From: G963665925 sp963678925
GTDB lineage: Bacteria; Bacillota; Clostridia; Peptostreptococcales; Acidaminobacteraceae
NCBI GenBank assembly: GCA_963678925.1
Contig: OY787533.1
Location: forward strand, 682,001-746,000
DNA: 64,000 nucleotides
Reading direction: 5' to 3'
Positions 23,442 to 30,937 of this stretch are shown piece by piece. The notes beneath the pieces are model-generated. The model was given only the letters and a program-made list of their open reading frames with translations. It searched no databases and was not told where the DNA came from. The position numbers and the translations under genes were made by a program. Each line of letters opens with the position of its first letter. The first letter of the stretch is position 1.

Positions 23442-25436
23442 TCAGACTGTTAATCCGAACTTTTCAATTTTCCGGTATAAAGTCGTACGACCAATTCCCA
23501 GCGCCTTTGCAGCCTTGACCAGATTGCCGTCATGCGCTGCAATCGCAGCCTGTATGGCTTCCTGTTCAACCTTGGCCAGCGGTTTTACTTCATAGCCCTT
23601 TTCCGCGACGGGTATATCATCCCGAACATTATTCTTCATGTACTCAGGCAAATGGCGTGCGGTCAGCACACTGCCATCACTCACCAAGCTTGAAATGAGC
23701 TGCATGACATTCTGAAGCTCTCGCACATTTCCCGGCCAGCTATATGAAGTCATGGCATTGTAAAAGCTTTGCGTTATGTCGACACCTGCGACGTTGGCAC
23801 CTTTTCTAAACTGATTGTAGAAAAAGTCAATCAATATGGGCACATCACTTTTTCGCTCCCTAAGTGCAGGCGTGTGAATCGGCATGACATTGAGCCTGAA
23901 GTAGAGGTCCTGACGGAAGTTGCCCCGTTCCACCTCTTTTGCCAGATCCTTATGGGTCGCCGCTATGACACGTACATCCACAGGAATGACATCATGCCCT
24001 CCTACGCGAACGACTTCCTTTGTTTCAAGAACACGCAGGAGATTTGCCTGGGTATCGAGAGGCATATCGCCTATTTCATCAAGAAAGAGGGTTCCCCCGT
24101 CAGCCAGTTCAAATTTTCCTGGCTGACCGCCCTTACGCGCACCGGTGAATGCACCTTCCACATATCCGAAGAGTTCACTTGCAACAAGATCACGGGGAAT
24201 GGCGCCACAGTTAATAAAGACAAATGAGTTCGACCGCCGCTGAGAGGCGTTATGAATACTTTGTGCAAAAAGCTCCTTGCCCGTACCACTCTCTCCTGTT
24301 AGAAGGATGGTTGCCTCAGTATCTGAAACCAGCTTTGCCAGCCTTATGGCTTCCTTGATTTCTTCACTTTCACCCAGTATGTCTTCAAAATTATAAATTG
24401 CCTTGGCCCCTGTAAATCGGTTGACCAGATTGTGAATGTCCTTGGCCTCTCTAAAGGTGAGAACCAGTTCATTATAGGGATCGTTGGGCTCAGAGATGGG
24501 TGTGGCATTTACAATAACGGATTTCTTCCTACTTCCAGGTGCACCGAAATTGATTTCTTCCTCTTTAAGGCGAGAGCCTGACTTAGCCAGCTTCAGGATT
24601 TTCCTGGCCTGATCACTCTGTATCACATCTCGTATATTGCCCCCGATTGCCGCGGAGTCTCTGACCCTAAAGTACCTTCTTGCGAAAAGATTGATGTCTC
24701 GAATGATCCCCCGCTCATCAATACAGATGATGCCTTCTGAAATCGACTCCATGATTGCATTGAAGTGCTCATTTTTCCTTTTTAAGTCCTGATTGGACTT
24801 TTCGAGCTTGATTTCGTGCTCAATGGCCAGGGCAGATGCCATAACCATACCAAGGGTGTGCGGATGTACAAGCTCGTAGTCCCCCGACATACTCAGCACG
24901 GCAACCAGATTGTCTTCCTCGTCTTTAATCGGCGCAGCTGAGGTCGTCCATCCATGATAGTCCGCCCTATAATGCTCCGCACCCAGAACCTGGAGGGGAA
25001 TCCCCTTAGCGAGCGCTATTCCTATTGCGTTTGTTCCGATAATCTCTTCCTTCACGTTGGTCCCCTTATAAAGGTGAAGAACCTTATGGCTCTCAAATAC
25101 AAGTTCATCGCCAAAACATTCAAGAACATAACCGTCTTTGTCTGTCAGCCTGACTATGAGGCCAGCCTCTCCAACGGTTCTGTAGAGCGTGTCCATGAAG
25201 GGCTTTGCAATATCAAGAACCGGTCCAAGGTCTTCATAGCGTTTTTTCAAGGAAGGCCCGTCAATTTCAATGTTGACCTCAGAAGAATAAGCATCGACTT
25301 CATAGCGCCTGCTCCTGATCCATGAATCTGCTATGATCGGTCTGAGAACCTCTCTGTCCATTTTTCCTTCTTGAACGAATTCAAGCCAGGCTTTTTCAAA
25401 AAGTTCGTTCTCTTCAAGCATTCTTTTACCTGGCAT
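23442..25436 (-). CDS. Sigma-54-dependent transcriptional activator (GAF-PAS-AAA+-Fis)
   Basis: About 664 residues. The N-terminal part (about 60-215) resembles the GAF-like sensor of AcoR-type activators, with EEIIGTNAIGIALAKGIPLQVLGAEHY. A PAS domain follows (about 225-335; ICIDERGIIRDINLFARRYF). The AAA+ domain has Walker A LTGESGTGKELFA, the sigma-54-contacting EGAFTGARKGG, and Walker B GTLFLDEIGDM. The C-terminal Fis helix-turn-helix is AAHDGNLVKAAKALGIGRTTLYRKI. The effector is unknown. It overlaps the CARDB-like gene upstream by 11 bases and precedes the antiporter operon, whose promoter it probably activates. ATG 25436 follows GGGGGATG. Confidence 0.93.
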   Translation of the reverse strand: MPGKRMLEENELFEKAWLEFVQEGKMDREVLRPIIADSWIRSRRYEVDAYSSEVNIEIDGPSLKKRYEDLGPVLDIAKPFMDTLYRTVGEAGLIVRLTDKDGYVLECFGDELVFESHKVLHLYKGTNVKEEIIGTNAIGIALAKGIPLQVLGAEHYRADYHGWTTSAAPIKDEEDNLVAVLSMSGDYELVHPHTLGMVMASALAIEHEIKLEKSNQDLKRKNEHFNAIMESISEGIICIDERGIIRDINLFARRYFRVRDSAAIGGNIRDVIQSDQARKILKLAKSGSRLKEEEINFGAPGSRKKSVIVNATPISEPNDPYNELVLTFREAKDIHNLVNRFTGAKAIYNFEDILGESEEIKEAIRLAKLVSDTEATILLTGESGTGKELFAQSIHNASQRRSNSFVFINCGAIPRDLVASELFGYVEGAFTGARKGGQPGKFELADGGTLFLDEIGDMPLDTQANLLRVLETKEVVRVGGHDVIPVDVRVIAATHKDLAKEVERGNFRQDLYFRLNVMPIHTPALRERKSDVPILIDFFYNQFRKGANVAGVDITQSFYNAMTSYSWPGNVRELQNVMQLISSLVSDGSVLTARHLPEYMKNNVRDDIPVAEKGYEVKPLAKVEQEAIQAAIAAHDGNLVKAAKALGIGRTTLYRKIEKFGLTV

Positions 25437-26061
25437 CTTCATCCCCCGATTTCTTTTCTATCTGTATATGAAAGCTTCTACTTGCGCTGAAATTACCGCT
25501 GCTGGCTTTGGCAAGCACTGTTATTTTAAACAGCCCCTGCTTATTCCGATCGACCCCCAGATTGATGTTTTTTGAAGTCTTGGGCGCCAGATCTCCAATC
25601 TCTATACTTCCATAAAAATCATTGTCCTTCTCAATCATGATTTCAATGCCGCGTGCACGGCGCGTCCCCCTGTTGTGAATGTACACCTTATAATAGATTT
25701 CCCGTTCACTGTCCTTCACCTTATAGCGCTTAAGCTTTCCAATCTGCAGCTCAACATTCCCCATCCAGGTAAAATCCCGCAGCGCTTCCTGATGGGGCTC
25801 TGCTCCAAGTCGCACGCCTACAGAGCTGAGCTCATCGCTTATATTGTTTGTAAGCAGCATCTCCACTGTCTTTACCTCTCCCGGATCAAGCCCTGGAAGC
25901 GTGACAGGGCGCGCAATATCCCCCATGATGATTTCTGCCGGAACCTTGTCCACGCTCTCATCACCCGCGTTTTCATATTTAAAGAAAAACCGAACCTCCT
26001 GCTGCGTCATGAGCGGCTGTTCCGTTTCCGTGTAAAAATCAAGTGCTCTTATATCTTTCAT
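25426..26061 (-). CDS. Cytoplasmic protein with two CARDB-like Ig-fold domains
   Basis: A 211-residue protein, not assigned to a characterised family. It is built from two beta-rich segments (about 18-100 and 112-205) with the hallmarks of CARDB-type adhesin repeats: VRFFFKYENAGDESVDKVPAEI, LDPGEVKTVEMLL, YYKVYIHNRGTRRARGIEIMI, IGDLAPKTSKNINLGV. Such repeats are normally extracellular, yet there is no signal peptide or membrane helix. Its stop overlaps the start of the sigma-54 activator, so the two proteins are translationally coupled and may interact. A sensing or anti-activator role would be a guess. Confidence 0.65.
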   Translation of the reverse strand: MKDIRALDFYTETEQPLMTQQEVRFFFKYENAGDESVDKVPAEIIMGDIARPVTLPGLDPGEVKTVEMLLTNNISDELSSVGVRLGAEPHQEALRDFTWMGNVELQIGKLKRYKVKDSEREIYYKVYIHNRGTRRARGIEIMIEKDNDFYGSIEIGDLAPKTSKNINLGVDRNKQGLFKITVLAKASSGNFSASRSFHIQIEKKSGDEDAR

Positions 26062-26172
26062 ATTCTCACCTCAGCTGAAAACCAGGTCCATATGTTTCAT
26101 TTCAATACACTTTTTCATTATAGCATAAATATATAAATGCGGCGCGCGCACGATTCGTCTGGAAAGAATACA

Positions 26173-26200
26173 AAAAAAAGCCCCTTTAATTAAAAGGGGC
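26173..26200 (-). terminator. Terminator hairpin, second (distal) copy, after the flagellin-like gene
   Basis: On the minus strand the stem from GCCCCTTTTAATTAAAGGGGC is followed by T8. It repeats, over 24 identical bases, the hairpin at 26354-26380; palindromic element B lies between the two. Confidence 0.85.
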
Positions 26201-26352
26201 CTTGAGGTTGTTGACAAAGTCAACAAAATCCAGACTGTTGAAAACTTCGAAAGTCAAGGCGCGGATGAAATCTGCTCTAGGAGCGTACTCCCGTACGTGA
26301 CTAGGGTGGATTTCATCCAGCAACGCAGGATTTCGGAGTTTGTCAACAGTCT
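26201..26352 (-). repeat. Palindromic repeat element, copy B
   Basis: The reverse complement of this stretch aligns end to end with copy A at 7035-7181. It has inverted ends AGACTGTTGACAA and TTTTCAACAGTCT, internal GGATGAAATCC/AGATTTCATCC, CCCTAG/CTAGAG and CGTAC/GTACG arms, and a following hairpin TTGTTGACTTTGTCAACAA (26208-26226). Where it differs from copy A, both sides of a pair usually change together. It lies between two copies of the flagellin-like gene's terminator hairpin. The remainder of the gap 26062-26387 holds no gene. Confidence 0.85.
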
Positions 26353-26353
26353 G

Positions 26354-26380
26354 AAAGCCCCTTTAATTAAAAGGGGCTTT
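26354..26380 (-). terminator. Terminator hairpin, first (proximal) copy, after the flagellin-like gene
   Basis: AAGCCCCTTT/AAAGGGGCTT-type stem directly after the flagellin-like stop codon, followed on the minus strand by only TTTC before palindromic element B begins. The distal copy at 26173-26200 has the strong U tract. Confidence 0.75.
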
Positions 26381-26387
26381 CCATGAT

Positions 26388-27122
26388 TTAACCAAGTATA
26401 TTCAATGATGTTTTTTCCTGCTCCTGTCGCATGGCCTGTGTCTGTGTTTGAATCTGCTGTCTCAATTGAGACTGACGCAGTTCCATGATTGACTTTTCAA
26501 AATCCTCATCAAGGGCTGTCGACCGTGCACTCAGGGTATTTTCACGTGCGACTTCATTATAGCGGATGTTTGACTCCAGACTATTTGTAGTCGCACCTAA
26601 ATCTGACCTCGCTTCACTGACACTGTTGATTGCGTCATCAAGCGTGTCAATGTTGAAGTCCTTTGTCACATCAAAATCAGCAATTCCCAAGGTCTCTAAG
26701 GACGTGTTCTGGATTTGCATCTGTCGACCCTGATTGGCATTGGCCCCTGTCTGGACATTTCCATCAAAGCCGTCAAAAAGCTTGATGGTATTGAACTCTG
26801 TATTTCTAAGCGCATCGTTTATACTGCTTTTCAGGCCTTCAATTTCTTCTTGAATAATGCCTTTATCCTCAGCAGTCATAATACCATTTCCGGCCTGAAC
26901 AGCAAGTTCTCTCATACGTCCCAGATTATCTGAAACACTGTTTAGAGCACCTTCTGCAGTATTTGCCATATTCACAGCATCCTGCGAATTGTTCACACCT
27001 TGTTCTAACCCACGCTCTTGTGAAGTCATCTTTTCTGATATTGGGATGGAAGCAGGTTTTGATGAAGATGCTGCGCCTTGAAGCATTTGATTCAAATTGG
27101 CATAACTCGTATCTACCTTCAA
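26388..27122 (-). CDS. Flagellin-like protein with shortened N-terminus
   Basis: About 244 residues. The central part is clearly flagellin D1: ISEKMTSQERGLEQGVNNSQDAVNMANTAEGALNSVSDNLGRMRELAVQAGNG and INDALRNTEFNTIKLFDG. The C-terminal helix (about 185-244) ends in TSLNILG instead of the usual ILSLLR-type end. The N-terminal D0 helix and the SSGxRINSAADDAAG motif are missing; only about 30 residues precede the ISEKM helix. No other flagellar gene is in the window. TTG 27122 is favoured as start because GAGGTG lies six bases upstream; GTG 27131 is the alternative. Whether it polymerises into a filament is doubtful. Confidence 0.8.
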   Translation of the reverse strand: MKVDTSYANLNQMLQGAASSSKPASIPISEKMTSQERGLEQGVNNSQDAVNMANTAEGALNSVSDNLGRMRELAVQAGNGIMTAEDKGIIQEEIEGLKSSINDALRNTEFNTIKLFDGFDGNVQTGANANQGRQMQIQNTSLETLGIADFDVTKDFNIDTLDDAINSVSEARSDLGATTNSLESNIRYNEVARENTLSARSTALDEDFEKSIMELRQSQLRQQIQTQTQAMRQEQEKTSLNILG

Positions 27123-27191
27123 ATTAATCACCTCACAACCTATTGTTCACATGATATTTATACCCGATATGGACAGCTCTACGCAAATGTC

Positions 27192-27893
27192 TTACTCTGC
27201 TGCCGGTTCAGGCTGATACGTCCTAGTGTAATCAATATATCCCAAAAGCTGTTCCATTTCAAGGTATCCCGGAACACTACCAACTAAAGTCCCTTCCGGT
27301 GATATGAATACGGTAGTCGGAAATCCAGTTACATAGAAGAGCTGAGAAAACTGGCCATCCGAGTCCATCACAACTGGGAATGTCACACCATGCTCTTCAA
27401 GATACGGCATAAGTTCAGCCTCTGTTTCATTGACATCTATGCCAATAACAACGAGGTCATCCATTTCTTCAAACTGCTTTTGCAGGGCAGGAATTTCTTT
27501 TTTACAGTAGCTGCACCAGGTTGTAAAAAAGGCCATTACAACAACTTTGCCTTCATACTGGTCAAGACGTATCGTTGACCCGTCTATCAAGTCCAGCTCG
27601 TAAGGCGGTATTTTCTTATCACGTACCGGGAACTGCGCAGCATCGGAATTGCCCTCTTCACCAACTGCCTGCGTTTCGGTTTCTGCTTGAGCGGTTTCAG
27701 CACCGGCGCTCTCCGGTGCAGGCTCAGCTTGCGCTTGTTCTGCTGGTTCTTCTTCTGAGTTCACCGGCTCCTGGGTAACCGAAGCCGTATCGGTCGCGTC
27801 CTGATCAATCGCCATTTCCTGCCTACCGCTTTGACACGCTGTCAGCATCAGTACCACCGCTAAAACCAAGGCTAAGTATTTGAATTTTCTCAT
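27192..27893 (-). CDS. TlpA/ResA-like thioredoxin-fold lipoprotein
   Basis: About 233 residues. The signal peptide with lipobox LMLTAC indicates a lipid-anchored protein facing outside. Residues about 25-95 are a Glu/Ala/Gln-rich linker. The thioredoxin-fold domain follows, with the redox motif TTWCSYCKKEIPAL (CxxC) and the cis-proline region VTGFPTTVFISPEG. It presumably reduces or rearranges extracytoplasmic disulfides, with electrons from the CcdA protein encoded just upstream in the same operon. GGAGAGAGGG precedes ATG 27893. Confidence 0.88.
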   Translation of the reverse strand: MRKFKYLALVLAVVLMLTACQSGRQEMAIDQDATDTASVTQEPVNSEEEPAEQAQAEPAPESAGAETAQAETETQAVGEEGNSDAAQFPVRDKKIPPYELDLIDGSTIRLDQYEGKVVVMAFFTTWCSYCKKEIPALQKQFEEMDDLVVIGIDVNETEAELMPYLEEHGVTFPVVMDSDGQFSQLFYVTGFPTTVFISPEGTLVGSVPGYLEMEQLLGYIDYTRTYQPEPAAE

Positions 27894-27930
27894 TGTAATC
27901 CCTCTCTCCATTTCAATGCATTCCTATTCT

Positions 27931-28620
27931 CTATATTAAAAAACGTGTTATCAGACTCACTCGATCAAAGAATATGAGCAATCCAAACAGAATCATTATA
28001 AAGCCGCCTACCTTCAATACGATTGGTACAACCCGCTCCATACGCTGAAGAAACTTGGCGAAAATGCCAATAAACAGCGCCGTCATCAGAAAAGGTATAC
28101 CCATTCCCAGTGAATAGACAAGGAGGAGGAGCATTCCCTTTGTCACAGTTGCAGCACCGCCAGCCATGACAAGAATGCCTGCAAGGACCGGTCCAAAGCA
28201 AGGTGTCCACCCAGCGGCAAACGCCATGCCCATTATGAAAGCACCCAAGTTGGCACCCAGGCCCTGGGGCATTCTGATTCCACTTGATTTCAGGGGCGAC
28301 TTGACCAGGCCTGCCAGTACCAGGCCAAAGAAAATGATAATCAGCCCTGAAAGCTTTGAAAATACCATTCTGTTCTGGACAAAAATCCGTCCCAGGAGGG
28401 ATGCGGATGTACCCATAATGACAAAGATAACTGTAAATCCTAAAATGAACAGCAGGGTTCTCCCGACTGCCAGCTTCCTGTTCGATGCCACATCCTCCTC
28501 GAGACTCGCCCCGGTAATGAACATGATGTAGGCAGGAATCATAGGAAGGATACAAGGCGTGAAGAAAGATAAAACACCTGCTGTTAGCGCCGCAATATAG
28601 CTGATATCAACAAACGGCAT
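27931..28620 (-). CDS. ccdA: CcdA-type transmembrane thiol-disulfide transporter
   Basis: A 229-residue protein with six membrane helices, of the CcdA/DsbD family. Redox cysteines appear in the pseudo-symmetric helices GVLSFFTPCILPMIPAYIM and AAGWTPCFGPVLAG (each with the PC motif). It passes electrons from cytoplasmic thioredoxin to extracytoplasmic thiol proteins, here most likely the TlpA-like lipoprotein encoded 37 bases downstream. AGAGGTGG precedes ATG 28620. Confidence 0.92.
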   Translation of the reverse strand: MPFVDISYIAALTAGVLSFFTPCILPMIPAYIMFITGASLEEDVASNRKLAVGRTLLFILGFTVIFVIMGTSASLLGRIFVQNRMVFSKLSGLIIIFFGLVLAGLVKSPLKSSGIRMPQGLGANLGAFIMGMAFAAGWTPCFGPVLAGILVMAGGAATVTKGMLLLLVYSLGMGIPFLMTALFIGIFAKFLQRMERVVPIVLKVGGFIMILFGLLIFFDRVSLITRFLI

Positions 28621-28730
28621 AATTCCACCTCTTTTCGGTATAGTATATGTACCCCATTTGGTCTGTTCAAATACTACATTTCTGTGAACAGTATATTTTC
28701 ATTATAGTGGATATGGGTTTCACTTACAAT

Positions 28731-28762
28731 AAAAAACACCCTCCCCATAGGGGTTGGTGTTT
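28731..28762 (-). terminator. Intrinsic terminator of the valS operon
   Basis: AAACACC...GGTGTTT with the inner CCCC/GGGG pairing (28734-28762), followed on the minus strand by T6. It lies just after the RimK-like gene, the last gene of the T-box-controlled operon. Confidence 0.82.
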
Positions 28763-28775
28763 GATACGATGTCAT

Positions 28776-29642
28776 TTATTTCATTTTCTCATTGATATAC
28801 TTGAACAAAAGACTTGGAATATCTGTATTTGAAGTAATACATACCGTTCTGAATCCAGGAATGGCATTCACCTCGCATACCGTTACCCCCGCATGTGTTT
28901 CCAGGAGGTCTACACCAGCAAAATCCAAGTTCAAGGCTTTTGCAGAACGAATTGCCACGTGCTCCATTTCCGCCGTAAGCGCAACAGGCTCCGCTCTTCC
29001 GCCCTGGTGGTAGTTGGACTTGAAATCTCCTTCAGATTTTCTTCGAACCGCTGCAACGACCTCGCCCCCGATTACATGAACGCGTATGTCCGTACCCGCG
29101 CTTTCTGCGACAAACTTCTGATACATGACCCGGTGTGAGGGGAGCTGTTCATGCGCCTGCTCCAGCTGGACATTGGAATCAGCCAGAAAGACCTCTTCTC
29201 CCTTTGACCCATAGAGACCCTTTATTACAAAAGGTGCCCCGAGATGCTTGGCAATTGTATCAAACGTGAGCTTTTCAGATGCAATAATGGACTTGGGCGA
29301 AGCGATGTCATGCTTGGCAAGACATTGGTGTGTCGCCCATTTGTCCTGGGCGCAAAGCATGGATGCAGGCGTGTTGAACACACGTACGCCGGATAACTCC
29401 AGATGCTTTGCCAAATCAATCCCGTAGCTGCGCATCATGACAAAGTCAGGTAGCTGAACCCCTTGACCATTCATAAAAAACTGCAGGCTGTCCGCGTCTG
29501 TCATAAGTGTAAAATCCTCTTCAAAAAGAATTTCAACCTCAAGACCATATTTAAGTGCCGAGTCACGCATCCAGTCAAAGGCATTATCTCCAAACTTGGA
29601 GCTCAGCGTGTCCCTGGAGTAAATTACCCATCCTTTTTTCAT
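28776..29642 (-). CDS. RimK-like ATP-grasp ligase
   Basis: About 288 residues of the RimK/LysX/MptN-type ATP-grasp family, which join amino acids (often glutamate) to a carboxylate through an acyl phosphate. Visible are KHLGAPFVIKGLYGSKGEEVFLA (ATP-binding lysine and loop), DIRVHVIGGEVVAAVRRKSEGDFKSNYHQGG, and the Mg-binding end VDLLETHAGVTVCEVNAIPGF. The substrate is unknown. ATG 29642 overlaps the upstream FolC-like stop as ATGA, and GGGGGG is the ribosome binding site. Its position behind two FolC-type ligases suggests a linked amino-acid addition, for instance to a folate or related cofactor; this is inference. Confidence 0.82.
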   Translation of the reverse strand: MKKGWVIYSRDTLSSKFGDNAFDWMRDSALKYGLEVEILFEEDFTLMTDADSLQFFMNGQGVQLPDFVMMRSYGIDLAKHLELSGVRVFNTPASMLCAQDKWATHQCLAKHDIASPKSIIASEKLTFDTIAKHLGAPFVIKGLYGSKGEEVFLADSNVQLEQAHEQLPSHRVMYQKFVAESAGTDIRVHVIGGEVVAAVRRKSEGDFKSNYHQGGRAEPVALTAEMEHVAIRSAKALNLDFAGVDLLETHAGVTVCEVNAIPGFRTVCITSNTDIPSLLFKYINEKMK

Positions 29643-30937
29643 ATGACCCCCCGCTTGCCAAGACAAGTTTTGACCTCACCCAGATAAATCTGTGTGCCGA
29701 CAATATAAAGCGATTCGCCATCTTCCAAATCCTTCAATGCGAAATCAATGGCCTCATCCAGATTTTCCATGTATGAGATACAGGCACCCTGGTCAGCCAG
29801 TTCTTCAGCGAATATCCGCTGTGCCGCCTCGAAGGGCAGATGACATTTCTGAGCGGGCTTGGTCAGAATGATCTGGCTGGATACAGACAGCAGTTCATGT
29901 ACAACCTCAGCATAGGCCTTGTTGTCAGGCACACCGACAATGAACCGGACCTTCTTGTTTTCTTCTATGGACCCGGCAATAGCCTTTGCGCATACAGGAT
30001 GAATGCACCCATCAATACGGATTTCCGGTTCAATACTCACACGTTCCAGACATCCCTCAAAAGGAAAGGCCCCTATGACTTCAAACGCTGTCTCAGGGTT
30101 AAAACGCTCTCCAAGCAGACCTTGAGCACTCAAATATGCAAGCGCTGCGTTTTCACGGTTGTAAAGAACATCAATGGACTTCTCAATTTCCAGAGGAAGC
30201 TTTTCGACAAAGACGATCGCCACATTATGATCCTGCGCTTCTTTACGCAGGACGTCATCCACAAGCGCCTCCTGTTTTGCACTGAAAACACACTTTTGGG
30301 ACGTATGCATGATTCCCGCCTTATGCCAGGCGACTTCTTCAAGATTCCTGCCAAGATAGGGAATATGCTCATCAAACACGGCACCTATGACCGCATAGGC
30401 AGACTGCACCGCAGCTACATCATCAAATCTGGCCCCGCGCCCGCATTCCAAAATGTTAATTTCCGTATTCTTGTCGGAAAAATGCTTAAGAGCCATGGCA
30501 ATGCCGTTTCCCATGGGACTGATATAAGCCCCCGCTTCCAGAGTGCTTTCAATGGCCTCACTGATTGGTTTCACCGTATTGGCAGCTGTAATCAGATCCG
30601 AGTCTGAAATCATTTCTCCACATACGCGAATGCGTTCATTGTAAACATGCAAATGGGGACTGGTAAACAATCCAGTCCTAATGCCGTGCGCTCTTATGAT
30701 GCGCTCAAGAAGCCTGCTGATACTGCCTTTACCCTTGCTGCCTGTTACGAGTACATTTACTGCCTCTTTATCCGGTCGTCCCATCTGCTCAAGTATTTCA
30801 AGCGTATACCACGGCTGTCTGTTGTTCCTGTCATCCAGGGGATGTGACCCCTCATGGATCAATCCTTCTGCCTGTGTATTGCGATTAAAGAAGGACTTAT
30901 AGACAAATGCCATGACGTCGTCAGTTGACGTGACCAT
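29639..30937 (-). CDS. Second, divergent FolC/Mur-ligase-family protein
   Basis: About 432 residues of the Mur ligase family, closest in layout to FolC. The ATP loop is VLVTGSKGKGSISRLL, followed by GLFTSPHLHVYNERIRVCGEMIS. EINILECGRGARFDDV and HIPYLGRNLEEVAWHKAGIM correspond to FolC's central motifs, but FolC's usual GGRLDATN is altered to GARFDDV. It is therefore probably not the housekeeping folylpolyglutamate synthase, which is the preceding gene. ATG 30937 follows AGGAGG by six bases and overlaps folC by 17 bases. Function is open. Confidence 0.8.
   Translation of the reverse strand: MVTSTDDVMAFVYKSFFNRNTQAEGLIHEGSHPLDDRNNRQPWYTLEILEQMGRPDKEAVNVLVTGSKGKGSISRLLERIIRAHGIRTGLFTSPHLHVYNERIRVCGEMISDSDLITAANTVKPISEAIESTLEAGAYISPMGNGIAMALKHFSDKNTEINILECGRGARFDDVAAVQSAYAVIGAVFDEHIPYLGRNLEEVAWHKAGIMHTSQKCVFSAKQEALVDDVLRKEAQDHNVAIVFVEKLPLEIEKSIDVLYNRENAALAYLSAQGLLGERFNPETAFEVIGAFPFEGCLERVSIEPEIRIDGCIHPVCAKAIAGSIEENKKVRFIVGVPDNKAYAEVVHELLSVSSQIILTKPAQKCHLPFEAAQRIFAEELADQGACISYMENLDEAIDFALKDLEDGESLYIVGTQIYLGEVKTCLGKRGVI

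Noticed and set aside
26201..26380. Element B as a group II intron or insertion sequence remnant
   Set aside because: It is only about 150 bases, codes for nothing and shows no intron domain V-like sequence; its fold is one long hairpin plus a small one, so a short palindromic repeat fits better.
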